From: Promerops cafer
Taxonomy: Eukaryota; Chordata; Aves; Passeriformes; Nectariniidae
NCBI GenBank assembly: GCA_013398275.1
Contig: VZSE01013243.1
Span: 1,484,658 to 1,548,657 of the forward strand
DNA length: 64,000 nucleotides
Reading direction: 5' to 3'
This document shows, in pieces, positions 40,801 to 53,034 of the stretch (position 1 is its first letter; each line of letters starts with the position of its first letter). The position numbers were made by a program, and so were the translations under genes. The notes under the pieces were generated by a model, which saw only the letters and a program-made list of their open reading frames with translations, made no database searches and had not been told where the DNA came from.

Positions 40801-40980
40801 CTCACTGGAGTATACCCCAATAAGGGAAAAAGTTATAAGTTACCTGCTTAGCCAATCTCCATGGCAGCTTTTTGCTGCTGCAGCAGCATACAATGAATCC
40901 AGGAGGTGCCAGAGACTCATTCAAGGTAATTCCTAGGTAACCCTGCTTGATAAATGCTCAGCAAAACTGCTGGAGATGTG
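25821..40980. other. 15 kb of AT-rich sequence, no gene recognised
   Basis: No known repeat family was confidently recognised. A short phased repeat of TTTAAAATACCAA occurs at about 27929-27954, and an A-rich plus purine-rich tract lies at 40193-40252. Several minus-strand segments (27441-27537, 29977-30019, 37657-37714, 38234-38387) have splice-site-like borders and an open frame. They are treated together in the findings. A 101-codon lysine-rich plus-strand frame ending at 39287 has no recognisable relative. Confidence 0.45.
27274..27291. repeat. G7-AA-C9 mirror homopolymers
   Basis: Seven G are followed by AA and nine C, so the two strands can pair as a very short hairpin of seven G:C pairs. 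Isolated in an AT-rich neighbourhood. Confidence 0.85.
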
Positions 40981-40986
40981 AAAGCA

Positions 40987-41100
40987 CACAGTTCTATTCC
41001 CACTCAACCAGAACAAAACCAAACCAGTGATCTCAAAGGCCCCTAGGCCTTTGAGATCACTGGTTTGGTTTTGTTCTGGTTGAGTGGGAATAGAACTGTG
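40987..41100. repeat. perfect palindrome, 55-bp arms, 4-nt loop
   Basis: The left arm 40987-41041 and right arm 41046-41100 are exact reverse complements over 55 bases. They are separated only by CCTA (41042-41045). I checked the pairing base by base; it stops at 40986/41101. The structure has no transposase gene, no terminal repeats of a known element and no flanking target duplication that I can see. The right end continues directly into the duplicated block at 41082-41232, so both look like products of one rearrangement. An assembly fold-back is the main alternative. Confidence 0.95.
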
Positions 41101-41232
41101 GCCAGACATGGAATAGATGGCCAGACATGCTTTTGATAGAATAGAACTGTGGGAATAGAAGAGTGGGAATAGAACTGTGGCCAGACATGGAATAGATGGC
41201 CATAGAATAGATGGCCAGACATGCTTTTGATA
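41082..41232 (+). repeat. imperfect direct duplication adjoining the palindrome
   Basis: Unit 1 (41082-41138, 57 bases) and unit 2 (41161-41232, 72 bases) share the same order: GAGTGGGAATAGAACTGTGG, then CCAGACATGGAATAGATGGC, then CAGACATGCTTTTGATA. Unit 2 has an internal 15-base duplication (ATAGAATAGATGGCC). The 22 bases between the units are again made of pieces of the same words. The first bases of unit 1 are also the end of the palindrome's right arm. Confidence 0.9.
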
Positions 41233-41404
41233 AATGGAGGAAGGCATTAGCATGTGCTGGGGATAAGAGGAAAGAAGAGAGACACTTTATGCCTGAGGAG
41301 GACCTCTAAAGAAAAGGTGGCACATGTGGGACAGAGTCCATTTCATTAGCCCCTGTAAATGACTCCCAAAAATGAGAAGAGAAAATATAAATACAGAAAA
41401 GGGG

Positions 41405-41537
41405 TAATAAGGGATCACTTTTCTGAGTCCTGACCTGGTGACCCTGAGTAATGCAGTCTAGGGAACCCTACTTGAGCAGGAAGCTTGGACTACATGACCT
41501 CCAGAAGTCCCTTCCAACCTTAGCCATTCTGTGATCT
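41405..41537 (+). mobile_element. CR1 LINE 3' end, plus orientation
   Basis: The sequence follows the CR1 3' untranslated region. GGGATCACTTTTCTGAGTCC and GTAATGCAGTCTAGGGAACC come first, then CTTGAGCAGG. The signature TCCAGAAGTCCCTTCCAACC follows, with a terminal CCATTCTGTGATCTG. Only the last about 130 bases remain. Orientation is the same as at 15.4 and 47.1 kb and opposite to the 25 kb copy. Confidence 0.9.
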
Positions 41538-41806
41538 GCTTCTCTGTGTGTTATGCAGCAAAGCCCTGCCATTTCCAGGCAATGTCCACAACAGTATTTC
41601 TGTCAATCATAATGAATCTCAAAACACAGCTCCTGGTCACATCATTTCCCAGACTGCTAGGAAGATAAATTGCTTTCTTAGAGTGACAGAAGTCTTTCTG
41701 GGGCAATTTGCTTGCATTATTTGTAATAATGCAGAACATCACTGCATCCTGTTACCCCTATTTCCATTGCAAACAATGGATTTTGCTCACAGTGAGCAGA
41801 GCCAAC

Positions 41807-41827
41807 ATTATTATTATTATTATTATT
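41807..41827 (+). repeat. (ATT)7 microsatellite
   Basis: Seven perfect ATT trinucleotides. Confidence 0.95.
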
Positions 41828-41839
41828 CAGAATCACATT

Positions 41840-44800
41840 CTGTGTCATGGCAACTGGGAACTTAATATCATAGTGCTGCTTTTTTTTCCAGTGAACTGAT
41901 TTACTGCTTTGATAGCAGTGTTAATCATATCATTGGCAGAACTACAATTAAATTAACATGATCACAGTTTACCATTGACCAATATCAAGCAATTTACTTC
42001 TGACAACTGCCAATTAGTTAGTTATCAAAAAAATTCCTTCCAGAGACTTGATTTGCAAGTTCAGCTGTTAACCTAATTGAAGTGCAAACAGTACTGTGAT
42101 TACTTATCAAAACATGTGGTCCAGCAGGACACTGATGCCCTTTGGGCATCTTGGAGCCTGCACTGTTTACCTCTGAGCAGATATGAGGGGAAAGGCTAGA
42201 AAGAGTACTATCAGTATCATCTCCTTTGGAAAAGTAAAATCTTCCCCACTTATACAAGCCCCTGGCATGTTTTACTGTAAAATACTGCTTGAGTTATGAG
42301 GAAATGAATATAACCCAGCTGATCAAAGGCCATAGAGCAATTCACAGGAAGCATTCTGTTCAGTATTTATTTTGACCCTAAGTCAAATTGAAAGGATGCT
42401 GAAATTTTATAAAACTTGTGTACTTATATATGTGCAGAATTTTTTCAAAAGCTGGAAAAACAATCTATCTCAGAATAATATGTTTTACTGATTTCTGCTG
42501 GGAGTTTAGTTCTTTAGGTCTTTTTGTTCATTTATACAATCTTTGGGGAAATTCCAGAGCCATCCTTTCTGTAATATACCTCGAAACAATCAATATGAGG
42601 ATGTATATTTTCTGTTTAGAAAGGGTTTTTTTCCATACTTACCTAAGTCCTTTCTATTTTAACCTGTATAAACAATCATTACTGTTTTCTTTTTCTAAAC
42701 CCAAAGCAAATAAACTTGAAGTACAAAAATAGAAAAATATCTGTTCCTGACATGATCATAGCAGTGGCAAAAGTTCTGCCAAGTGAGAGAGCACCTCAGT
42801 GTCCTGGGTCAGGCAGATAGATCCCGGTAAGAGCACGTCCATACCACAGACAAAAAACTGTCTTGCATTTACGTGAACACACAAAGCAACACTGCAAGCA
42901 GAATAAAAAAATTATACTTAACTCATGAGGACTAGAAGAATTAAGACCTGATTTGTGATCTCTGTGGAAAAGAGGAAGTTAAGAAACGGAAAAGTTTTGT
43001 TCCCCCAAATATACTTGCAGGTAAGTAAGCTGGTTCAGAGTTAGTGAACTCAAAGACCTAATCCACAGTTCAGCCCTTTAGTATTTTTTTCTGTGCAACT
43101 TTCAAATATTTACAAAACACCTCCAGTTTCTTTCTCCTATTGATTAATACCACAGAACAGTAAGGCATATTATCGATATACATACAGAATCATATCTGTT
43201 GTGGATAGTCACATTATACATGTATTGGTTTAAAATTTAGCACAGAGAGTAGGACTCATTCTAATTCAGTGTTAGAATTGTTTAGAGAAGCTAGTTACAG
43301 TCCTGTTTTCACTCTTTGAAAGTTTCTGGAATAAAACAAAAACCATCTACAATAAAAAAAAATCCCGAAGTAGAAGACAGAGTGGCAAGATGTCTTGCAA
43401 GTTTACTAAAGACACTGCTACTCTTCAATAAAAAAAAAATCTATTTTGAATGATACATTTTAGATGTGAAGCAAATAATATGACATTGCTAGGTTGACCT
43501 AGGCAACAAAAGGAAGCATGAACACCTGAGGTCTGATTATTCATCCTGAGGGATTTCTGTTTACAAGACCAGTTAAGTTTTTGCGCTTCATTCATCCTAG
43601 AAGAAGGACAAACCAAATGCGTTCAATAACGATCTTCATCTATTTAGCATGGTCAGTCTGAGAGCACAAACTCTTCTGTCTCAGGTGAACAATTTAAAGA
43701 CTCCAGTATAAGCTCTGGAGAAATAATGGACAGTCCATAAACTGGTTATTTCTCACTTATACTATCAAATATTAATGATAGAATAAAAATATTATTATAC
43801 CAATTCACAGGAATTGTCAAGCTTCATTGAGGAGAGGAGGACAAAACACATTACTATTTGAATGTGATGGATACTATTCAGGCATGGCTAGTAAGTGATG
43901 CTGTAACTTGACATTAGTACTGTCAGCATTTAAGTAGTAAAAATTAATTTCAAAAGAAGTTGGCTATTTTTCCATCCCGGACAATTTCGTTAGGACATTG
44001 CACAAAAGTTGCATCCACAGTGAAATCCTTGGGACTGTGGGCAGATGAACCATAAAGACACATACAACAAAACCCCTACAGGAATTCCACAGGCGTCTAT
44101 GTAGTATCTCCAGCATTCATAATGCTATGAAAGTACTGACTGCACTTTGAGCAACTTTACAGCTGACCTTTGGATGAAAAAGATCAAAAGGAATTACTCA
44201 CTTGAAAACTGGATGCTCAAACAGCTGAGACTTCAAAGTCTGACTTGGTGGGAAGTCCTGTTCGGGCTCTGTGTCTGCTGAAACAAAGAGAACAGACCGA
44301 TTTAGTCTTGGGTACTTGCAGACATGAATTGAGAGCTTGTTCTGCTAAGTGGTGCCACTGAAGTGAACTCTGAAAAGTAAAAGGTTGATATAAAACCTTC
44401 TGGCTCTTCCCTGGAATTCTTTCCACTGACAATAAGAGACATCAGTTCAGGCCACAGCTTCATGCTATTACGTGAGTATGGATACAATGGATCAGGACCA
44501 AATTTGGATCCAAAATATGTCAGTACAGGCAGAAACAACTATTACCTCAACAATATTGACCTCTCTGTAGCTGAACGATGTGTATTCCTGCTGTGAGTTT
44601 TGCAAATGTTTATTTAGTTGTCATTTTTATTTTCTTTCAGCATTAACAAATGTGCCACTAACCTTTCATCTAGCACACTGGCATGAAAAATAAATACATA
44701 TGTATCCAAGCCTCCAAAAAATTCTTCATTTTTATTTAAAACACAATCCTGCTTACAAATTAAGTGTTTATTCTAGCGACTGCCACCTAAGCTAGGACTG

Positions 44801-47085
44801 GCAAAATTATTGTCCCAAATAAATCAGCACTCTGAGACAGGTAATACTTTGGTTTTTTTCCATTTGCCTTCTTCAGCTCTCATAACCTATTTATTTGTTG
44901 TGTCTGTTCTTGGGCTATGTGTGACTATTAGGCTACTTGTTAGCAAAATATTTTGATGCTGATCATACATTCTTCCTTGGCTTTGACTGGTCACATGGGG
45001 GTAACATAATATCTTTTTGCTCTATCGTACAGATAAACCAGCAAACCAACAGTAGTTAACAAATGACATGTTGTAATTCCCCAAGCACCGTTGTAAAGAC
45101 AAAACAGCTTCCAAAAACATTCAGTAACAGCCTGGCTACTTCATCAGCTCTTTAGAAAATGAGTGTTCAAAAATACTTCTTATAGCTATCTATGACCATG
45201 CACCTCAAAAAACACAGCAAAAAAAAAAAGGCATTAGCTGAAAATACAGGTGTACTGTAAGAGAGACTTATAATGACCTCTTCTGCTCTGTACATGTTAT
45301 ACTGCAAAATGGTTAGAAGTACAGAAAAAAAGGGAGTAAGTAATCTGAAAACTCATTAAGGTTTTTGAAAGGATGCTGACTCACAATCACATCCATCCTT
45401 TTGATTGCCACAAAGGATAATAGTGTAAGAAAAAAAGAACTGGAAGAGGGGAGACTGTATTTTTCTGTTCATAATTATAATCTCCTCCAGCTCTTCACTC
45501 TGCCCAGCACTGATTAGCATATTCCCCAAGGAGCTTGTCATTTATCTAATAAAAGGTGAGATTCTTGCCATGGCAATGGAGCTGACTGGGGCAGTGCTCC
45601 ATAAGCAGGCTTCCTGAAGTGAGTGTGGCTGTACATACGGCAAGATAGTGCCCACCAAGAGTTGAGGCAGACAATATCCAGCACTGAAGCATTGCCTTTG
45701 GTCCAAAACTTCCTCAACTCATCTCACAGGGATGTGAGTGTATTCTTGGTCTGAAGGTGCTCTTCCAAAGAACTGGGAGCTGGCAGGTTGTTGTGGGTTG
45801 GGATTTTTGGTTGTTCTAAAATCTCTTGAAATGGGCAAGTTGTCTAAGATTTGGTGGGTTTAGCTAAAGTGCATACAATCATTCAAGGATGCATTCTGCT
45901 CAAAGGTGAAATCGCTCGCAGTCAATACAAAGGGTATAGGACGCCTGGGGGGCTCATTTGACAATAGCAATGCATGATGTTGGTCAGTAAAATCCATCTT
46001 TTCAATTAACATTTTATCTGCTGGAGGCTTATTTAAGTTACAGCAAACAATTTAAAAATCTAAAGCTCAGTGATGTGTCACACTCTGTTATTTGCAAGCT
46101 GTTAAAAACCACTGGTACAGATGTTTCCTTCCATTTTTGCCATAAATGTGAAGCAAAGTCACTGCAGCCAGGGGAATCAGCCCACTTCTGCAGTGCTGAA
46201 ATCGGGATGAGGATTCCACTCATTTTTTGACATTAGCAAAGAGGTACAGGAAGACCCATGCTTTTTCAAAACAATAAACAGCGATGAGCACGGTGTTTCA
46301 TAACACATCTATTTTTATTTTAAATGGTTTAGCCACAGCTGAAGAGCTTGAAGGAAATTAAGCTAGATCAAAAAACCTATTCATGCTTTCCAAAATGGAA
46401 TGGATAGTCTGTCATTTTACTTATGCAGCTCTTTCAATTGCGCGCTTATGGAACAGTGATTTTCTGATTTGTTTCTTCCACTGTGGGCTACTGATTGTGT
46501 GCTGTACTTAAAAAAGCTTCCTCATCTTGAAGAAAACTTATTGCTAATACATTGTGGGATGCCAGAGCTACTGTTGAGTGTCCAGTAACTTTAGAAGTTC
46601 ATTAGACTGAAACTAGGAACACACAGCGGGTGGGACATCTGCCTGGAAAGCTACAATAGCATCAAAGACACACACACAAATTATAATAGTGACTCATTAT
46701 AAACTCTTTGTGCCTTTAGAAGAACACACATCACAGCTTCCCATCTTGTTATCATTAAGAATGTGAAAATGCTGCTTGAAAGTGGGTGAAACATATATTC
46801 ATGTAAACATCCATATTTATAGGAAAGGAAGAAAGTGACAGTTAAACTATATCAAAGTAAAACACAACACTGATGAAAGCAAAAAACCTCTTTTAACTAT
46901 CCACACAGATCTTTCAAAAAAGAAAAAAATCTAAAAGCAGCTCTATTTTTAGAGCCAATATGTGAACATGGATATCCATTTATTTTTAAGGGATGGGTAG
47001 TTAGACAATATTTGGTGTCCGTAGGAAAACTACATAGTTTTTTAGACTATACACTTTTTCTTTTTATATGATTAGGACTGTAAAT
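41840..47085. other. AT-rich unique sequence, one candidate exon
   Basis: No repeat family recognised. The segment 44202-44277 is listed separately. A minus-strand segment near 42638-42700 has an excellent donor (TTAG/GTAAGTATGG) and acceptor (GCTTTGGGTTTAG) but is closed in all frames. It shows that good splice-site pairs arise here without coding. Confidence 0.5.
44202..44277 (-). other. candidate coding exon, minus strand (unproven)
   Basis: The minus strand carries a strong acceptor (TCTGTTCTCTTTGTTTCAG) with a second AG three bases on (CAGCAG). The donor is CAA/GTGAGTAAT. The 76 bases between them are open in only one of three frames: two bases finish a codon, then 24 codons, then two bases. 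The peptide is DTEPEQDFPPSQTLKSQLF followed by EHPVF; acidic then basic, with no motif I can name. GC is higher than in the flanks. Of all the short segments in the window this has the best paired splice sites with a unique open frame. I could not identify a homologue, and it could still be a non-coding exon or chance. Confidence 0.28.
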
Positions 47086-47230
47086 ATCCCATCCCTGGAA
47101 GAGTTCAAGGCCAGAATGGATATGGCTCCGAGCAACCTGGTCTAGTGTAAGATGTCCTTGCCCATGGCTAGAGGGCTGGAACTTGGTGACCTTTAAGCTC
47201 GCTTCCCACATCATTCTCTGATTATTTGAT
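47086..47230 (+). mobile_element. CR1 LINE 3' end, plus orientation
   Basis: Classic CR1 tail: CCCATCCCTGGAAGAGTTCA, AGGCCAGAATGGATATGGCT, GAGCAACCTGGTCTAGTGTA, then TGTCCTTGCCCATGGCTAGA. It ends in ATTCTCTGATTATTTGAT, which matches the imperfect 8-base repeats at CR1 3' ends. About 145 bases remain. Confidence 0.95.
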
Positions 47231-47535
47231 TTTTGCTTTCTCTAGATCATAATATCTGCTGTTTAGGATCCTCCTAATGTTATATTAAGGTATAAATTTA
47301 GGTCCAAATAACCTGTTTGCATTCACAGGGGTTTTGTCTTTGCCACATTTGGAAGTACATTATACCATGGTGTAAGAGTTTCAGGATTTAGATCCAGTTT
47401 ATGTTAGAGAATGGATTAATGGTGAAATAACAATTTCGAGAAACATTTAAATGATAGAAAGTTTAATACCTAATAAAAAGTGGTAAGAAAGCTTACTGCC
47501 TGGAGGTCAGAGAGAAAATTCTGCCTTACACATCC

Positions 47536-47576
47536 CTACATCCACACTGAACTCTGTACTCTACATCCACACTGAA
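47536..47576 (+). repeat. 16-bp direct repeat, period 25
   Basis: CTACATCCACACTGAA occurs at 47536-47551 and again at 47561-47576. Short local duplication with no visible function. Confidence 0.85.
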
Positions 47577-49129
47577 ATAAATCCAGAAACACAGGACAAT
47601 GGAGTCAAAACCATCTCAGAAAGAATTTGGCAAACATGCACCCCCATCCTTTGCAGGTCCTTCCACTCTCAAGATGGAGAGAGTTAAATTCTGTGAGAAC
47701 ACTTTCCGGAGGTTTATCCAATACGTATACTTTGCTGAGGACTGCAGCTTTTCAAGGGATTGATTTCTCAAACATACTGAACAAAAGAAAATGCTGAAAG
47801 CAAAAAAAGGTTATTAAACTAAAATTTTCTTCTTTGAAGCAGCTTACACAAAACACCCAGGTTTGGAAGTGAATTGCTAGCCCTCAAGGCACCATTTTCA
47901 AAACAAAGTTCTAGCAGCAGTCTATCATCTCTGACTGTCCCACACCCATCTAAGTATCGCCATCTCTGCTGCTGCTGCTATCATATTAGCAACAAACATT
48001 TACAGGAGTAGAGCAGCATCACTAACTGGTAGTGAAGACAATCCACTCTCAAAATAATCCTTGCACATCATGCTGTGGTACTTCCTTGAAAAAGAACCAA
48101 AACATCCAGTTACAAATTTTAACAGATGAAGAGTGACATGAGCCAGAATCTCCCAACACTGCCAGAGAGTTCTCCAAAACAGAGTGAACATGAAGATGTT
48201 GAAATTGCCACCAGCTGCACTGGTGTGTATGAATGAATACATGCCCTGGGACAGAGGTAGTCACAGGATATTACAGGAGTGAAATAGCATAAATGCTTTT
48301 CTTTCTTTTCTTTTTATAGATACTGGCTACTGACTACTAGGCTTGCCCACAGCTAGCATCATGGAAACACTTTGCCACATCTTAGTGGAGGCCATTTGCC
48401 AGTGTCCAGTATGAATCACTGCTTATCACTTCCACAGCTACTTTGTGCTGCTAAGTGCCTCTCCCCAGCTGTCTGCATGCTATCATGAACACAGTCAGCA
48501 CAGAGAAATCACAGTGCACACAATGGTAAACCCACCATCGCCTCAAGGGCAACTTTTGGCAAACATTCCCTTTTGTATTAATCCAACTTTTCCTTCAAAC
48601 ACCGTTTGTTCACTGGCTTTTCCCATCTAAACTCCTCTGAATAAACTGTGCACCAAATAAGAGCTGACAACGAGCGCACATCAAAAGAGATTTAGTTCTC
48701 TGGACCACTTAACTCCTGAGGGGCAGGCACAGAAAAGGAGATGCATGGATTCCCTGTGCAGAAAGGTTTGAGGTTTGTAAGAAAATGTCTCATGCCAGTG
48801 AACTTCACAAAATTTTTAACAAGTTTTTAAAAGAGAGAAGGACAAAAAGGAGAGCCCTGGTGCTTTCTTAGGAGGAGATAAGAACTTAAAGAAAGAACAG
48901 GAATAAATACTTTAATACCAGGCAACAAAGAGGTACAAAGAAATGGAACCAATCAAAAAATAAAAAAGGCATAAATGCCTGGACACTGAAAAGGAAGCAT
49001 GCAAACAAGGAGAGTAAGCAGTACATTATTTACCAGGTATATTTCTTCACCAAATTGGTGAAGGAGGCTGACATCAACAAGGACCACCTATCAACCACCA
49101 ATCTTCAGACACCACTGAAACCTCCTCAT
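47577..49129. other. AT-rich unique sequence, no gene recognised
   Basis: Nothing identifiable on either strand apart from a short palindrome CTTCACC-AAATT-GGTGAAG at about 49046-49064. Confidence 0.55.
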
Positions 49130-49570
49130 TCTGGAGTGCTGCCATGGCAGCAAGGAGCCTGCTAGCTCCCCAGGGCCACAGTACTGCAGACTGCCTTCAC
49201 TCTCCCAGCAAAAAGTGGGACAGCCAGGGAGCACCAGGGCACCTCCAGGCCCAGACATCTGGCAGGATCACTGCCCACAGCCCAGTAGCTTCACCTGGGG
49301 CCACCTTGCAGTGCCCCAAGGCCATGTCTGCCTTCAGGAGTGGAGCTGCATGATAAACCTCTCCTGCCACGATTCCTGTTCAGGCTCCAGGATCCCCTGA
49401 GACCCACCATGCCAACTGGTGCCCACAGGGACTGTCCCAGCCTGCAGCAAGCTTCCTCCAGAGGCACCCGGCTTGTTCAGTGCCTGCCAACACAAGCACA
49501 ACACCAAGGCAGCACAAGCAGGGCTGCAAGGAGGCTCACTGCTGTCAAGCCACACTCAGGTGTAGCCACA
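49130..49570. other. GC-rich island with overlapping open frames
   Basis: About 440 bases are clearly GC-richer than the surroundings. Four frames of 61-83 codons overlap on both strands, the mark of high GC rather than of one selected frame. It is rich in CAGC, CCAGGG and GGCAC words. No LINE or LTR signature was recognised. It may be an old retroviral or other transposon fragment, or an exon of an unknown transcript. Confidence 0.3.
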
Positions 49571-52500
49571 GCCTGTTCAAAGAAAACGTGATTCAAGCTT
49601 GCAGAATTCACTAGAAGCTGTGGACACCAAGGAGCATTGAATCCAGGCCTTGGACAGGAGGCATATGAAACTCCTTCCAGGCACTACCCCACCACAGTGA
49701 CATCCACCCCTTCTCCATAACTCAGAGGTAGTTTAAAATTGTGTCTCCTTTCTGTTCATTTCTTTCTCTGGAAGTCAGAATAAAACCCAGGCACCTAGAA
49801 GAAAATTATATTTTTATTTATGGAAACTTATTTTCTGATTTATTCAGAAAAGCCCAGTCTTTTCTCTCTTCCAAAATGCATTTTAACCCAGCAGTTCATG
49901 ACATCCACACATATAGAGGATCTAATTCAGACAGAAGAAATTGATTTTTCACCTTAATCTCACTGCACTTAACAGAAGGAGATAGTGGGGGTTTTTACTG
50001 GCAGCTTAACTGACCACTGCTGCAAGCAAGACTGACCAATGGGATCCTGAGGTTACAAAACCAGCTGTAACTCATCACAGGTTGCTTATAACCTGAGTTG
50101 CAATATTTTTCTTATCAATCTTGCTGCTATCAGGTGGCCTAATGCTCTGCTAGAGGGCACAATTACTGTTACTAAAAGTAATACTGCTGCTTGAGGGAAA
50201 TAAAAACTTAACTGAAACCTAAACAATACGCTTTGCTCTTATGCAAAGAAGTCTGAAAAAAAGATAAGGAAAGACAACGAAAATAATAGTAAGAAATTGG
50301 CAAAATCATAACAGTTTGAGAAGTTCTCCAGGACACATCTGCTGTTCTTTAAATGAGACAATCTGTTCATTGCAGGAGCTGCTTCCTGAAATCCAAGTTT
50401 TCTAATACCAAGCACTTTTAGCATTACTAAAGCCTCATTTGTTTCCTTTCTTCTGGCCCTTCTTGTTCTGTTTTTATGAGAGGCATTTTTATAGCCTAGA
50501 ACAAAAATGCACTTAAAACTTTGGAAAGTTCAGTGCCAGTTTCTATAAAGCATTAAAATAAAGTTTTGTGATAACCGCAATAGTCAGTGTAGTAACAATC
50601 AAAATGATATTCAGTAAAGAGTATAATTTCACAGCCCCATAAAACCAGATACAAATGCGATCTCCCTCAAGTGAGACTTATCCTTCACATTTTTTTTCTT
50701 ACCTTTTATTGTGTTTCCAGATACCATCCTTCCTATTGGCTTCCAGCAGCTCTCAACAATAATGTAAAATTACTGTGATGTTGCCATGCATTAATAAAGC
50801 CAGTCCAAATCACCTTATCCCGAGAAGCTGACCACAGAAGTATTCCCTTGTTTGACAGCAAAGCATTAATTGTTACTCTCCCAAAGAGTCAGTTAACCAG
50901 GTTCCTTATTGATAGAAAAGAATGTCTAGAGAGAAGGCAAACAATTTTATGAGGAGCTCACCTGTATAGTTTCACTACACAGGCTATTCCTGTCTTCTCA
51001 TGATTTTATTTCCTTGTGGGAACATTTTATTTTTTCCAATAGAAAATTGTGCATTTTAATATCTTTACTTTTTGTCATTAACAGGAGAACAGTTATTGTT
51101 TGAGGATATTTTTAAAAATGCAGTCTTTAAATAATATTAAGGGAAAAAAATTTGAATGGATCAAGGTATTGGAAATACATGGTTTGGACTAGGTAATCCT
51201 TTTTTCTCTTACTTTCTCTTATTGGTCAAGTTTCGTTCAAGTAGCAGTGCTATTACAGGGATTCCTCTTGCCTGTAAGGTAAATATGAGAAATTCAGGGG
51301 AGTAGTAATACATTTAAGTAACCTGATAGTTTTTTAAATTAAATAAATATGTATCATCTTTGTTTACTTAATTTCCAAGTAGAATTTTCAAGTATTCATT
51401 TCATTCATTATCTTCTGTAGCAAGACTCAGACTCTCTTCTAGGTACAAAAATGTCAGCCTTCCAGAAGAGCAGAAATATCTCCAATGTGTGGGCAATACC
51501 TCTTCCTCTTAGAGAAGGAACTTGGACCCACAGCACACTGCACAAGCAGGAGCCCTACATGGAGTACAGAGTTGCTCTATTCCCTATTTTTCATTAAGTA
51601 TATTACACAATGCTAAGCAGCTCCCAGCACTAAACCCTCAGGAAAATTCCATTCTGTTTGTATCAGACAAAGACTTGAAAGACAAGAGAATTCACATAAA
51701 TTATTATTTAACTGCAACTGCTCTCATTTTAACTTTAATACTTCATACTTGAGAGTCACAGGGAGTGGGCAGTAAGAACAGCTGTTTCTTTATGGTTAGG
51801 ACACTTGCATAATAGGAAAGCATATCACCATGCCAATCTTCAGCAAATACTTGTCTAAACAAAGCAGAAATTTCAATAGCAGAAACAAGAAAAAAATCAC
51901 CCCAAAACATACTCTGACACTCTTTTTCATATGGTCTTCTTGAAGACAAGTTTAGATGTAATCTAGAACAGAAAATATTTTGTCTTGACATTGACATCCT
52001 GAATGCCTTCATCTATGATTACTGTATCTTCTAGTAGCCTTCCAGGTCACAGGGTGTACTTAGTTTTGTTCAAAAGTGTTTTTGAAGCAGATCTTCCAAG
52101 TATATCCCTTCTTACTGTGCTGTGCTTCACATTTTACAGAGATTTCATGGCACATAAGCAGGAAAGCTTTGGGGCCAAAAAGAAAAAGAAACACCAAGGC
52201 ACTCAAAGACATTCTGCAGGACCTCACCTGATGCCTTCCAGAGATCAAGGGACATTCAGTCCATGTATCAGTCTAGGACTAGACCAAAGAAAAACCTGCT
52301 GAAACATCCAATGCAGATGTCAAGTCCTCACAATCAATCTGCTTTCCAGTTCTGCTTCTGCTGTGTCACCTTTTTTCCTAGTATAGATGCAAGATGAATT
52401 TACTCTTCTGGTCAAATTTAAACCAGTGTTATGAACAACTTTGGAAAAATAAAGCCTGCACATTTGGATTAATCTTCATGTTTGCCTAAGGAGGTTCACT

Positions 52501-53034
52501 TTTCTAGATCGACTCAGTGGGATTACCAGAGCTAATGGCACAAATAAATACCAACATAAAACCAGCACCCAGTGAACTTGGAGTAGTCACAAGATTTACA
52601 GTGACCCAAAATGGCCAGATCAGCTTGGATCACTAAATACAACTAGAGGAAGCAAGATTTAGTACTCCAAGCAAAACAGAGCATTGTATCTGCTGAATTT
52701 TACTCCTACACAGTTTTCCTGTTTAGCGAGTAAAAAGACATACCAGCTGTAAATCTACTGTCCCAGCAGAGCTGCTTATGTCTCAAGCAGTAATAGTCAT
52801 AAGCTGTTGAAAGTGCAGTAGAGAACGTTGTTGTTGCTTCAAGTGGTAACCAAGGAATCAAAAATACATGTTTTTCTCAGTGGATTTCTAGACAACACAA
52901 AGAAAGATTGCAAGGTCTTTCTTTGTGTTTGCTTAACCCATGCTTGTTACAGTCTAACTAGTGAGAGATGCCTCTGCCCAAATTTGGTGCAAACAAGACC
53001 ATATGCCAAAGCTAATAATACAGTAAATGTGAGG
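49571..53034. other. AT-rich unique sequence, no gene recognised
   Basis: No repeat recognised. A minus-strand donor (AAAAG/GTAAGAAA) at 50697-50702 ends a 49-base open segment (50703-50751) with only a fair acceptor. It is discussed in the findings. Confidence 0.5.

Noticed and set aside
40933..41253. 106-codon minus-strand open frame
   Set aside because: It is generated by the palindrome and the direct duplications; the peptide simply repeats itself.
42638..42700. Minus-strand segment with excellent acceptor and donor
   Set aside because: All three frames are closed by stops. It could at most be a non-coding exon.
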